Source of the DNA: an uncultured Eubacteriales bacterium
GTDB taxonomy: Bacteria > Bacillota > Clostridia > Oscillospirales > Oscillospiraceae
DNA: 64,000 nt
Direction: 5' to 3'
Assembly (NCBI GenBank): GCA_900321275.1
Contig: ONVI01000002.1
Span: forward strand, 1-64,000
Shown: in pieces, positions 43,076 to 50,997 of the stretch
Position numbering within the stretch: the stretch's first letter is position 1
Layout of the letters: each line of letters begins with the position of its first letter
The notes under the pieces: generated by a model
What the model saw: the letters and a program-made list of their open reading frames with translations, nothing else
Databases searched by the model: none
Told to the model about the DNA's origin: nothing
Translations under genes and position numbers: made by a program

Positions 43076-44776
43076 ATGCCTATGTCCCATACGTCCGTGA
43101 AAAATGAACACAGCAGCGGGGCGAGTTTTCGTGCCGCGCTGTTTCTCAACGCCGTTTTTCTCATCCTGACCGTGCTCATCGTGCGCGTCGGCTTTGAGAG
43201 CAACGACGATCCGACCCTCGCCGCCTTCGTGGACGGACAGATGGCGCAGAGCACGTCCTATGTCCCCTATATCAACATCGTGCTCGGCTGGCTGCACCGG
43301 CACATCTACGACGCCCTCGGGCGGGATATCGCCTGGCACACCTTCTGCCAGTACGCGCTTTTGTACGCGGGCTTTACGGCGCTGTCCTTCACGATCTGTG
43401 AGCGCGTCGGCGCGCTGCGCGGGGCTGTGGTGACAACGGTGCTGCTGCTCTTTTTCGGTGTGGACGTCTACTGCATCATCAGCTATACCAAGACCGCCGC
43501 CGTCTGTACGGTGGGCGGCATGGCGCTTCTGCTCCATGCGTATGAGCGGGAGGGGCGGCACCCCGCCGCGCTCGTCTTCGGTGTTTTGCTCTGCGTCATG
43601 GGCTTTATGCTGCGGCAGATGGAGTTTTTGCCGTGCTTCGCGCTGATGGCGGTTCTCTGCCTGCGCCCGCTTTGGGACATTCTTGCCGCGAGAGAAAGCG
43701 CGGGGGAAAAGCTGCGCCGGTTTGGGAAACTGGCGCGGCCCTTTGCGCTGGTGCTGGCGATCTCCGCCGCCCTTTACGCCGTCAACGAATACGCCTGGTC
43801 GAGGGAGCCGTGGTCGGTGTACCACGAATTCGACAAGGTGCGCGTGGCTTATTCCGACTATGGCCGCCCCGCCTATGAATCCATGCCGGAGGCTTACGAC
43901 GCCCTCGGACTCTCCAGGGCTGACGTGCAGCTTCTCTACGACAGCGATTATTTCGATCCCGACGTCTTCTCCGCCGAGACCATGCAGGCCATCGCGGATG
44001 CCCGCGACGCGCTTTTCCCGCGTCCTTCGATCGGCGAATGCGTCGGCCTGTTTCTCGATAAGGCGATCCCCGGCTTCTTTGTGAATCTGCATATCTACGG
44101 CTTTCTGCTGATCCTCGCGCTGTGGCTTGCAGCGGGGGAGCATACGCTCCGCGACTGGCTCGTTGCGGCCTGCGAGGGCGCCCTCTTCGCCGCGGCTTAC
44201 CTGTATCTGATCTGGCGCGGCCGCTATCTGGTCGACCGCGTGGATCTCGGCCTGCTGCTCTGTGCGGCGTCTGTGCCGGCGCTGATGTTGGACGGGGAAA
44301 AGCTCCGTCGTGAAAAGATGCTTACCGTGCTGGTGCTGCTTCTTGCCGTCGGGACGAGCCACTATCTCATGCGCGACTGGTATCGCAGCGCCCCGGCGGA
44401 GGACAGGAGCGAGACCCGCGCCGCCTATGAGCGCATCCTGCAGGATAAGGATCACGTCTACCTCGCCAAGCTGGACGCGGTGACGGACGGCCTCTGGTCG
44501 CCCTTCGAGCCGTATCCGCAGGGCTATTGGGACAGGATCGTCCTGCTCGGCGGCTTTGACTGCCTGCACCCGACGATCATGAATAATCTCGCCCTTTACG
44601 GCGTGGAAAATCCCTACCGCGACTGTGTGGGCAACGGGAAGGTCTATCTCATCGAGGACAACATCGACCTCACTCTGCAATACATCCACGAGCATTATGA
44701 TCCGAACGCCCGCGCCGGGCTGGTCGAACCGCTGAGCAGCGAGACGGGCATGGATATCTACCGCATTTTGAAATGA
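43076..44776 (+). CDS. Multi-pass membrane protein, GT-C-like, paralogue 1
   Basis: 566 residues with about ten transmembrane segments and a soluble C-terminal part. Just after the first helix it has SNDDPTLAAFVDGQM, an acidic pair at the place where membrane-embedded GT-C glycosyltransferases carry their catalytic Asp/Glu. The large loop with VYHEFDKVR and the C-terminal block LIEDNIDLTLQYIHEHY are shared with the next gene. It could transfer lipid-linked sugars to a surface polymer; this is inferred only from topology. GAGGGG precedes the ATG. Confidence 0.7.
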   Translation: MPMSHTSVKNEHSSGASFRAALFLNAVFLILTVLIVRVGFESNDDPTLAAFVDGQMAQSTSYVPYINIVLGWLHRHIYDALGRDIAWHTFCQYALLYAGFTALSFTICERVGALRGAVVTTVLLLFFGVDVYCIISYTKTAAVCTVGGMALLLHAYEREGRHPAALVFGVLLCVMGFMLRQMEFLPCFALMAVLCLRPLWDILAARESAGEKLRRFGKLARPFALVLAISAALYAVNEYAWSREPWSVYHEFDKVRVAYSDYGRPAYESMPEAYDALGLSRADVQLLYDSDYFDPDVFSAETMQAIADARDALFPRPSIGECVGLFLDKAIPGFFVNLHIYGFLLILALWLAAGEHTLRDWLVAACEGALFAAAYLYLIWRGRYLVDRVDLGLLLCAASVPALMLDGEKLRREKMLTVLVLLLAVGTSHYLMRDWYRSAPAEDRSETRAAYERILQDKDHVYLAKLDAVTDGLWSPFEPYPQGYWDRIVLLGGFDCLHPTIMNNLALYGVENPYRDCVGNGKVYLIEDNIDLTLQYIHEHYDPNARAGLVEPLSSETGMDIYRILK

Positions 44777-44786
44777 GGGATGCGCC

Positions 44787-46499
44787 ATGAAGCTCCGTGA
44801 ACAATGGAATACAAGAGCCTGGCCGCGCGTCCTGCTGGCCTTTGCGGTCAACGCCGTGTTTCTGGTCGTGATGCTGAAAGCCTTCGCCCCCATGTGGGAG
44901 ACGAACGACGATCTGTTTATCTCCAAGTTTTTCGACGGACAGATGGCGCACAAGACGGCCTACGCCCCCTTCATCAATATCTGCCTCGGCTTTTTGATGA
45001 AGACGGTCTATACCGCCCTCGGCGACAGCTTCAACTGGTACTCTGCCGCGCAGTATCTGCTTTTGTATCTCGGGTTCACCGCCGTTACCTGGGTGCTCCT
45101 GCGGCGCTATCGGCTCGGCCCCTCGCTGGTGATGACGGCGGTGCTGCTCTTCGCCTTCGGAACGGACTGCTGTCTCAGCATGAACTTCTCCAAGCCCGCC
45201 GCCGTGGGGACAGTGGGAGGCATGTGCCTCATGCTCCAGGCTCTGCGAAACCATACCGGGAAAACGCAGAAGACGCCGCTGCTGCTCGGTATTCTGCTGG
45301 CGCTGTGCGGCTTCGTCTGGCGTTATGAGGAATTCGGCGTCTGCGCCCTGCTGATGGTCTGTGCCTGCCCCGCCGCGCTCTTTGAGATCGGCAGGGAAAG
45401 CCGCGGCCTTCCTCTCACCGCAAGAATGGGAAAATACCTGCGTTACCTCGCACCCTTCCTGCTGCTGGCGGCGCTGGCGGTCGGACTCTTCGCGGCCGAT
45501 CTTTACGCCTGGAAGCGTCCGGCGGCAGGCGGCTTCCGGGAATTCAACGATACCCGCAGTCTGTTTCTCGACTTCCAGACCCCGGACTATGCGCAAATGC
45601 CGGAGGTCTACGATTCCGTGGGCATGGATGAAAGCTTCGTCTATATGATGAAGAAATGGAGCTTCTACGATACAGAGCGCTTCAATCAGGAAAATCTCGA
45701 AACCCTGATCGCTGCACGGGACGAACTGATCCCGCGCCGCACCGCGGGCGAATGCCTCGGCGTCTTCCTCAACGAGTGCCTCTTCGGCTTTACGCAGGAT
45801 CGCCCATTCGCGGGCTTTGCGCTGCTGCTGGCCGTCTGGCTTGCCTGCGGGAAGCGCCGTGCCGGAACCTGGGTCAGCCTGGTCTGCATGGCGGGGCTCT
45901 TCGGCGTGATCTATCTCGTCATGATCTGGTCTGACCGCTACCTTGCAAACCGCGTGGATATCGGCCTGTTTCTCGCAATGGCTGTGGTGCTGAGTCTGCA
46001 AATGGATGCGCTGCGCCTGCATGGAGAAAAGCTCCTGCTCACGGCGGTGCTGATACTGAGTCTCTTTATCACCTGGCGGGCAAACCGTGCCTACTGCTGG
46101 TATGACAGCCACAACACCATCGAGGACAAGAGCGCGGAAAAGGCGGCGGCCGCACGTCTTGTGGAGGACGACGAGCACCTGTACCTCGTCAAGATCTGGG
46201 CCATCGACCATGCGCTCTATACCCCGCTGGAGACGCCGCCCGCGGGCTTTGCCGACAAGCTGGTGCTGATCGGCGGCTGGAGCATGGGGCATCCGGAGAT
46301 TGAGCGCATTCTGAAAAATTGGGACATCGAGAATCCCTATCGCGATATGGTCAACCGGGATGACGTCTGCCTCATCGACCATGACATCCTCCGCACGATC
46401 ACCTATCTCCGGGGCGCGTACTATCCCAAAGCCTCGGCAGAGCTGGTGCAGCCGTTAAGCAAGGAGACCGGCCTGAAGATTTACCGGATCAAAGGATAA
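44787..46499 (+). CDS. Multi-pass membrane protein, GT-C-like, paralogue 2
   Basis: 570 residues, clearly paralogous to the preceding gene along its whole length: ETNDDLFISKFFDGQMAHKT, FREFNDTRSLFLDFQ, SDRYLANRVDIGLFL, a late NPYRDMVN and LSKETGLKIYRI each have a counterpart there. The acidic pair after helix 1 is kept. The gene begins 10 nt after paralogue 1, so the pair arose by tandem duplication and are likely expressed together. Function unknown, probably in envelope glycan assembly. Confidence 0.7.
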   Translation: MKLREQWNTRAWPRVLLAFAVNAVFLVVMLKAFAPMWETNDDLFISKFFDGQMAHKTAYAPFINICLGFLMKTVYTALGDSFNWYSAAQYLLLYLGFTAVTWVLLRRYRLGPSLVMTAVLLFAFGTDCCLSMNFSKPAAVGTVGGMCLMLQALRNHTGKTQKTPLLLGILLALCGFVWRYEEFGVCALLMVCACPAALFEIGRESRGLPLTARMGKYLRYLAPFLLLAALAVGLFAADLYAWKRPAAGGFREFNDTRSLFLDFQTPDYAQMPEVYDSVGMDESFVYMMKKWSFYDTERFNQENLETLIAARDELIPRRTAGECLGVFLNECLFGFTQDRPFAGFALLLAVWLACGKRRAGTWVSLVCMAGLFGVIYLVMIWSDRYLANRVDIGLFLAMAVVLSLQMDALRLHGEKLLLTAVLILSLFITWRANRAYCWYDSHNTIEDKSAEKAAAARLVEDDEHLYLVKIWAIDHALYTPLETPPAGFADKLVLIGGWSMGHPEIERILKNWDIENPYRDMVNRDDVCLIDHDILRTITYLRGAYYPKASAELVQPLSKETGLKIYRIKG

Positions 46500-46570
46500 A
46501 AAACGCGCTTTCCCATGACAGCACACGCGGCAGCAGGACATCGGCCGTTTTTTATGAAAGGAGAATCTTT

Positions 46571-47440
46571 ATGGAGAACCTGGAACAGGGAAAAAAGAAA
46601 CAGACGCGGCACTTTTTCGTGATTGTCTTTCTGATTGCCGTTGCGATGCTGATTGTCAGCTCACTCCTGGGCGAAATCATCATGTCGCCGCTGGCGCGCA
46701 ATCTGGACGACGGCTGGGTCTTCCTGACGGAATATGCCTCCTTTATCAGCTTCTGGATCGTGGTCCCGGCTTACTGCTTCTTTTGGGATAAGGAGCTGCT
46801 GCCCGTCTTCCGGCCCGGAAGAGGGAACACCCTGAAAAATCTTCTCATCGGCCTGGGGATCGGCCTCGGGATGAATCTGACCTGCGCGCTTGCCGCCATT
46901 GCCCATGGGGACATTGTGATTTACTATTCGCAGTTTGACGCCCTGTATCTCATCGTCGGGATTCTGGCGGTAATGATCCAGTCCGGCGGGGAGGAGCTGG
47001 TGACCCGCGGCTACATGCTCGGCGCGACGCGGGAGCGCCACGGCACGGTTTTTGCCATCGCCTTCAACAGCCTCTTTTTTGCCGCCGCCCATCTCATGAA
47101 CCCGGGCGTCACCGCCCTGAGCATCGCGAATATCATTCTTGTCGGGGTACTGTGCAGCCTGCTGGTGGTGTTTTACGACAGCCTGTGGATGCCGATCGGC
47201 CTCCACACGGCCTGGAACTACTGCCAGAGCCTTCTGCTCGGCCTTCCCAATTCCGGCATCGTCTCCGCCAAGGCGCTTTGCAAGCTCGACGCCGCCACCG
47301 ACAGCTTCTTTTACTCCGCGGCCTTCGGGCTTGAGGGCTCGGCGTTTGCCGCGATCCTCGAATCCGCCTGCATCGCGCTGGTGCTGTACCTCAACCGCGA
47401 CAAGCTGAAAAAGAGCGAAGATCTGCAACCCTCATCGTGA
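46571..47440 (+). CDS. CPBP-family intramembrane metalloprotease
   Basis: 289-residue membrane protein with about eight hydrophobic segments. The CPBP (Abi/CAAX protease) motifs are present: EELVTRG (Glu-Glu-x3-Arg, about residue 143), FFAAAH (F-x3-H, about residue 175) and the late HTAWNY (about residue 215). Family members process prenylated or bacteriocin-type peptides or give self-immunity. No peptide gene is evident beside it. AAAGGAG precedes the ATG. A strong terminator follows. Confidence 0.85.
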   Translation: MENLEQGKKKQTRHFFVIVFLIAVAMLIVSSLLGEIIMSPLARNLDDGWVFLTEYASFISFWIVVPAYCFFWDKELLPVFRPGRGNTLKNLLIGLGIGLGMNLTCALAAIAHGDIVIYYSQFDALYLIVGILAVMIQSGGEELVTRGYMLGATRERHGTVFAIAFNSLFFAAAHLMNPGVTALSIANIILVGVLCSLLVVFYDSLWMPIGLHTAWNYCQSLLLGLPNSGIVSAKALCKLDAATDSFFYSAAFGLEGSAFAAILESACIALVLYLNRDKLKKSEDLQPSS

Positions 47441-47450
47441 TACCGCATGG

Positions 47451-47484
47451 GGCAGCTCCTGACTTCAGGAGCTGCCGCATTTTT
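47451..47484 (+). terminator. Intrinsic terminator after the CPBP gene
   Basis: Perfect 12-bp stem (47451-47462 with 47465-47476), then GCATTTTT. Confidence 0.85.
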
Positions 47485-47630
47485 ATGCATCTTTATGATT
47501 TTCAGAAAACGAGCGATTTGAAAATTCGGAAAAACGCATGTTCAAAAACTGCTTGTATTCCTCCCGCTTTTTCGGTACAATGGTCCCGAATGAACCACAG
47601 TTTAACGCAGAGCATCACGGGGAGATAACT

Positions 47631-48905
47631 ATGGGAAAAAACAGACACCAAATGACAGGCGGTATCCGGCAGAAAATATTCGGCATGCTGCTCATCACGA
47701 TCGTCCTGATTATCGCGGCTTATACGGCGGTCTTCTTCTTTCAGTCGAATAAAGTGGAGCAGCTTGTCAACGACACCTACGAGACGCAGAAGCAGATTTA
47801 TATAGACAACGGGATGGAAGACGAATTTGAAGCCTTCCGGAGCGGCGCCATTGCCTCGTTTCACAAGGAGATGTTCCACGCAAGGAATATTCTTATCCTT
47901 CTGGTCGTGTTCATCGTGGCGGCGGGGATGATATCCGCGTACTCCATCACGCAGCGGATCATTGACCCGCTCAATACCATCACCCGGCGGGTGGCGTCCC
48001 TGGGTGTTCGGAACAGGCAGTTCAAGATGGAGGATAAATACAGGACCGGAGACGAGATCGAGGTTCTGGCGGAATCCTTCGCCAAACAGTCTGCCCGTAC
48101 CGTGCTGTACATAGACCAGATCAAGAGAGTTACCGCGGAGAAAGAACGGATCGGGGCGGAGCTCGACATGGCCAGTCAGATTCAGGCCAGCCAGCTTCCC
48201 AGGCTCTTCCCGCCCTTTCCGAATCGAAAGGAGTTCAGCCTCTTTGCCAGCATGAAGCCGGCAAAGGAGGTGGGCGGCGACTTCTACGATTTCTTCATGA
48301 TCGACCGGGATCACATCGGGCTTGTCATGGCGGACGTTTCGGGAAAGGGCGTTCCCGCCGCGCTGCTGATGATGGTGGCCCGCGTGCTGGTCAAATCCAG
48401 CCTGCAAAACGGCAAGGGACCCGGAGAAGCGCTCGAGAGCGTGAACAATCAGCTTTGCGAGAGCAACGAGGCGGGCTTTTTTGTGACGATGTGGGTTGCG
48501 GTCATTGAGATCTCGACAGGGAAGGGGATCGCGGCGAACGCCGGTCACGAGCACCCGGTCCTGCGCAGGGCCGGCGGCAGCTATGAGCTGGTGGTCTACA
48601 GGCACTCCGTGCCGGTCGCCACGATGGAGGGCATCCCCTTCAAACAGCATGAGTTCCAGCTGAATCCGGGCGACAGCTTCTTTGTCTACACGGACGGCGT
48701 CGCGGAGGCCACGAACGGCCGGAACGAGCTGTACGGAACCGACCGCATGCTGGACGCGCTCAACCGTGACCCGGATGCGCAGCCGGGTCAGGTTCTGGCA
48801 AACGTTATGAACGACATCAACAGCTTTGTGGACGGCGCGGAACAGTTCGACGATATCACCATGCTGTGCTTCCGCTATCTGGGAGCCCCCGGCAGCTCAT
48901 CGTGA
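47631..48905 (+). CDS. Membrane-bound PP2C-type (SpoIIE/RsbU-like) serine phosphatase
   Basis: 424 residues. Two transmembrane helices (about 15-37 and 86-108) flank a short extracellular part; a HAMP-like linker (TQRIIDPLNTITRRV) leads to a SpoIIE-type PP2C domain (about 180-420) with metal-binding Asp in GGDFYDFF and VMADVSGKGVPAALLM, and TDGVAEATN near the end. Such enzymes dephosphorylate anti-sigma-factor antagonists with STAS domains. The ATG at 47631 follows GGGGAG. It lies 35 nt before the PTS-like gene, which suggests a shared transcript. Confidence 0.88.
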   Translation: MGKNRHQMTGGIRQKIFGMLLITIVLIIAAYTAVFFFQSNKVEQLVNDTYETQKQIYIDNGMEDEFEAFRSGAIASFHKEMFHARNILILLVVFIVAAGMISAYSITQRIIDPLNTITRRVASLGVRNRQFKMEDKYRTGDEIEVLAESFAKQSARTVLYIDQIKRVTAEKERIGAELDMASQIQASQLPRLFPPFPNRKEFSLFASMKPAKEVGGDFYDFFMIDRDHIGLVMADVSGKGVPAALLMMVARVLVKSSLQNGKGPGEALESVNNQLCESNEAGFFVTMWVAVIEISTGKGIAANAGHEHPVLRRAGGSYELVVYRHSVPVATMEGIPFKQHEFQLNPGDSFFVYTDGVAEATNGRNELYGTDRMLDALNRDPDAQPGQVLANVMNDINSFVDGAEQFDDITMLCFRYLGAPGSSS

Positions 48906-48940
48906 ACAGACGATCATTTTACAGGCAGGAGACTTGATCA

Positions 48941-50566
48941 ATGAAAAAACACACGATCAGGAGTACCCTGAAAATCATAGGGGATATCTTTATCCCGCTG
49001 CTCCCCGGCATTATCTGCGCCGGATTGTGCGGAGCCGGCGCGTCACTCATAGCCCAGACGGTACCGGACTACGCAAACAGCAATATCTGGGCGCTGTTTT
49101 ATCAGATCCTCTCGCTGATCAACACCTCCATGATGAGCTACCTGACCGCATGGGCAGGATACCGCGCGGCCGAGCGTTTCGGAGGGACGCCCATCCTGGG
49201 CGGCATGCTTGGCATGATCACATCTCTGGACGGCATCAACAAGATCGCGGCCATCATGGGGCTGTACAACAGCGAGGTTCCGCTGGATTCGGTTCTTTGC
49301 AGCGGAAAAGGCGGCGTACTGGCCGTCATTGCGGGCGCGCTTCTGATCGCCACGGTGGAAAAGGCGATCCGTTCCGCTATGCCCAAGTCGATCGATGTGG
49401 TCTTTACGCCGCTGATCACGATGTTCCTCTGCGTGATTCCCTATGTCGTCTTCATCATGCCGCTGTTCGGCTACGCCTCCGGGGGGATCGTGTGGCTTTT
49501 CAGCAGGGCATGCCTGTCTCAGAATGTCTTCATTCGGGCCATTTCCGGGTATCTCGCCGCCGCCTTCTTCCTCCCGATGGTGGCGACCGGTATGCACCAT
49601 GGACTGGTGGCGCTCTACAGCGTTCAGCTGCAGGAGCTCGGTTATGTTACGCTTTACCCCGCACTCGCCATGGCGGGCGCTGGTCAGGTCGGCGCGGCTA
49701 TCGCGCTGTGGAAAAAAGCCAAAAAAGTCGGAAACAATGATCTGTGCTCGGTGATCGCCGGGGCGCTGCCCGCGGGACTGCTGGGCGTGGGTGAACCGCT
49801 TATCTACGGCGTCACGCTGCCTCTCGGAAAGCCTTTCCTCACGGCGGGACTCGGCGCGGGCTTCGGCGGCGCCTTCATCATGGTTACGCAGGTGGCCGCC
49901 ACGACCTGGGGCCCTTCCGGACTCCTGGGCGCGTTCGTGATGACGGCGGGCAAGGGCGGCCCCGTGCGGAGCGTGCTCCTGTACCTCCTTGCCCTTGTTA
50001 TCAGTTATATTGGGGGCTATCTGATTACCAACGCGCTTTACGGTGAGGAGGAGCTGAACTTCGAGACGGCGGTTTCCTCCGCGCAGACCGAAACCTGGCG
50101 TTCCTCCGCCTTCGCCCGTCTCAGCAGAAGGAAAACCCGCAGCGTTCAGGCCGGGGAACCGCTGATGGCGGACGGCTTATACGGCATGGCGAATCTGCCG
50201 CTGAAGGCTCCCGTGGGAGGGGAAACCGTCCCCATGAGCCAGATCCCCGATATCATGTTCTCCTCGGGCGTCATCGGCAGCTCCATCGGAATCATGCCGG
50301 AGAACGGCCATATCCTTGCCCCGTGCGACGGCATTGTCTTCGAGATCGCCGACACCAGCCACGCGCTGACCTTCCGGACCGAAGACGGCATGGAAATCCT
50401 GCTTCTGATAGGCATCGACACCTTCACGCTCAACGGCGACGGCCTCTGCCCGCTGGTCAAGGAAGGAGAAACCGTCACCGCAGGACAGCCCGTCATGGAG
50501 GCCGATCTTGAGAAAATCAGCCGTGCCGGTCTTTCGCCGATCATTATCACAGTCCTTTGCAATTAA
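48941..50566 (+). CDS. PTS-like permease IIC-IIA without IIB and without the IIA phosphohistidine
   Basis: 541 residues. Residues about 1-370 are a glucose-superfamily EIIC with ten or so transmembrane segments and the sugar-binding signature LLGVGEPLIYGVTLPLG. Residues about 400-541 are a IIA-Glc-like domain (LAPCDGIVFEIADTSHA, GIDTFTLNGDG). The accessory histidine is kept (His474), but the residue 15 positions later, which carries the phosphate in IIA-Glc, is Leu489. No IIB cysteine domain lies between the two. It cannot relay phosphate like a normal PTS protein; a PTS-independent carrier or sensor is more likely. Follows the PP2C gene. Confidence 0.8.
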   Translation: MKKHTIRSTLKIIGDIFIPLLPGIICAGLCGAGASLIAQTVPDYANSNIWALFYQILSLINTSMMSYLTAWAGYRAAERFGGTPILGGMLGMITSLDGINKIAAIMGLYNSEVPLDSVLCSGKGGVLAVIAGALLIATVEKAIRSAMPKSIDVVFTPLITMFLCVIPYVVFIMPLFGYASGGIVWLFSRACLSQNVFIRAISGYLAAAFFLPMVATGMHHGLVALYSVQLQELGYVTLYPALAMAGAGQVGAAIALWKKAKKVGNNDLCSVIAGALPAGLLGVGEPLIYGVTLPLGKPFLTAGLGAGFGGAFIMVTQVAATTWGPSGLLGAFVMTAGKGGPVRSVLLYLLALVISYIGGYLITNALYGEEELNFETAVSSAQTETWRSSAFARLSRRKTRSVQAGEPLMADGLYGMANLPLKAPVGGETVPMSQIPDIMFSSGVIGSSIGIMPENGHILAPCDGIVFEIADTSHALTFRTEDGMEILLLIGIDTFTLNGDGLCPLVKEGETVTAGQPVMEADLEKISRAGLSPIIITVLCN

Positions 50567-50997
50567 CGGCTTCCCATGCGGCATAAGAAGCTGCCGTTGA
50601 GCGCTTGAAAGCATCGCCTTGAATTTCTGCGGTTCAAGGCGATTCTCATATTAGTCCGGCAATTCAATATCCTCATGCCATAGAGCTGTACAGCCGGAGT
50701 AATATTATCAAAATATTCCATTTTTCTCGCCCCTGTCGGGGCAGCCGAAAAATATGGCAATTATTAATTCGGCAATTTCTTACTCTTCTGCAAGAGATTT
50801 GCGGTTATTTAATTGCCGAATCAATACTATTGCGGAAACCGGGAGAGTGCACGGGATAAACGGAGCGCCTTTTGCCTGCGATTCCTATGGCAATCCGCAA
50901 TATTGTATGGTATACTCCAATTACAGCTTGAGTGAAAAATACCGGATTTTTCAGATATGCAAACGGAACAATCATCAATGATAACGGAGGGAAGAAA
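50567..50997. other. Structured 431-bp region upstream of glgB
   Basis: It contains an 11-bp hairpin soon after the permease gene (50613-50623 with 50633-50643, no T-run). An inverted repeat ATTCGGCAAT / ATTGCCGAAT (50767-50776 and 50812-50821) encloses a smaller CTCTT / AAGAG stem. A promoter-like site follows: TGGCAA (50888-50893), 17 nt, then TATACT (50911-50916) with a TG extended -10. The AT content is higher than in the genes. No convincing coding sequence. Confidence 0.5.

Noticed and set aside
50932..50997. Longer N-terminus for GlgB
   Set aside because: An in-frame ATG at 50932 adds 22 residues unlike GlgB and has no ribosome binding site; the ATG at 50998 has GGAGGG at the right distance.
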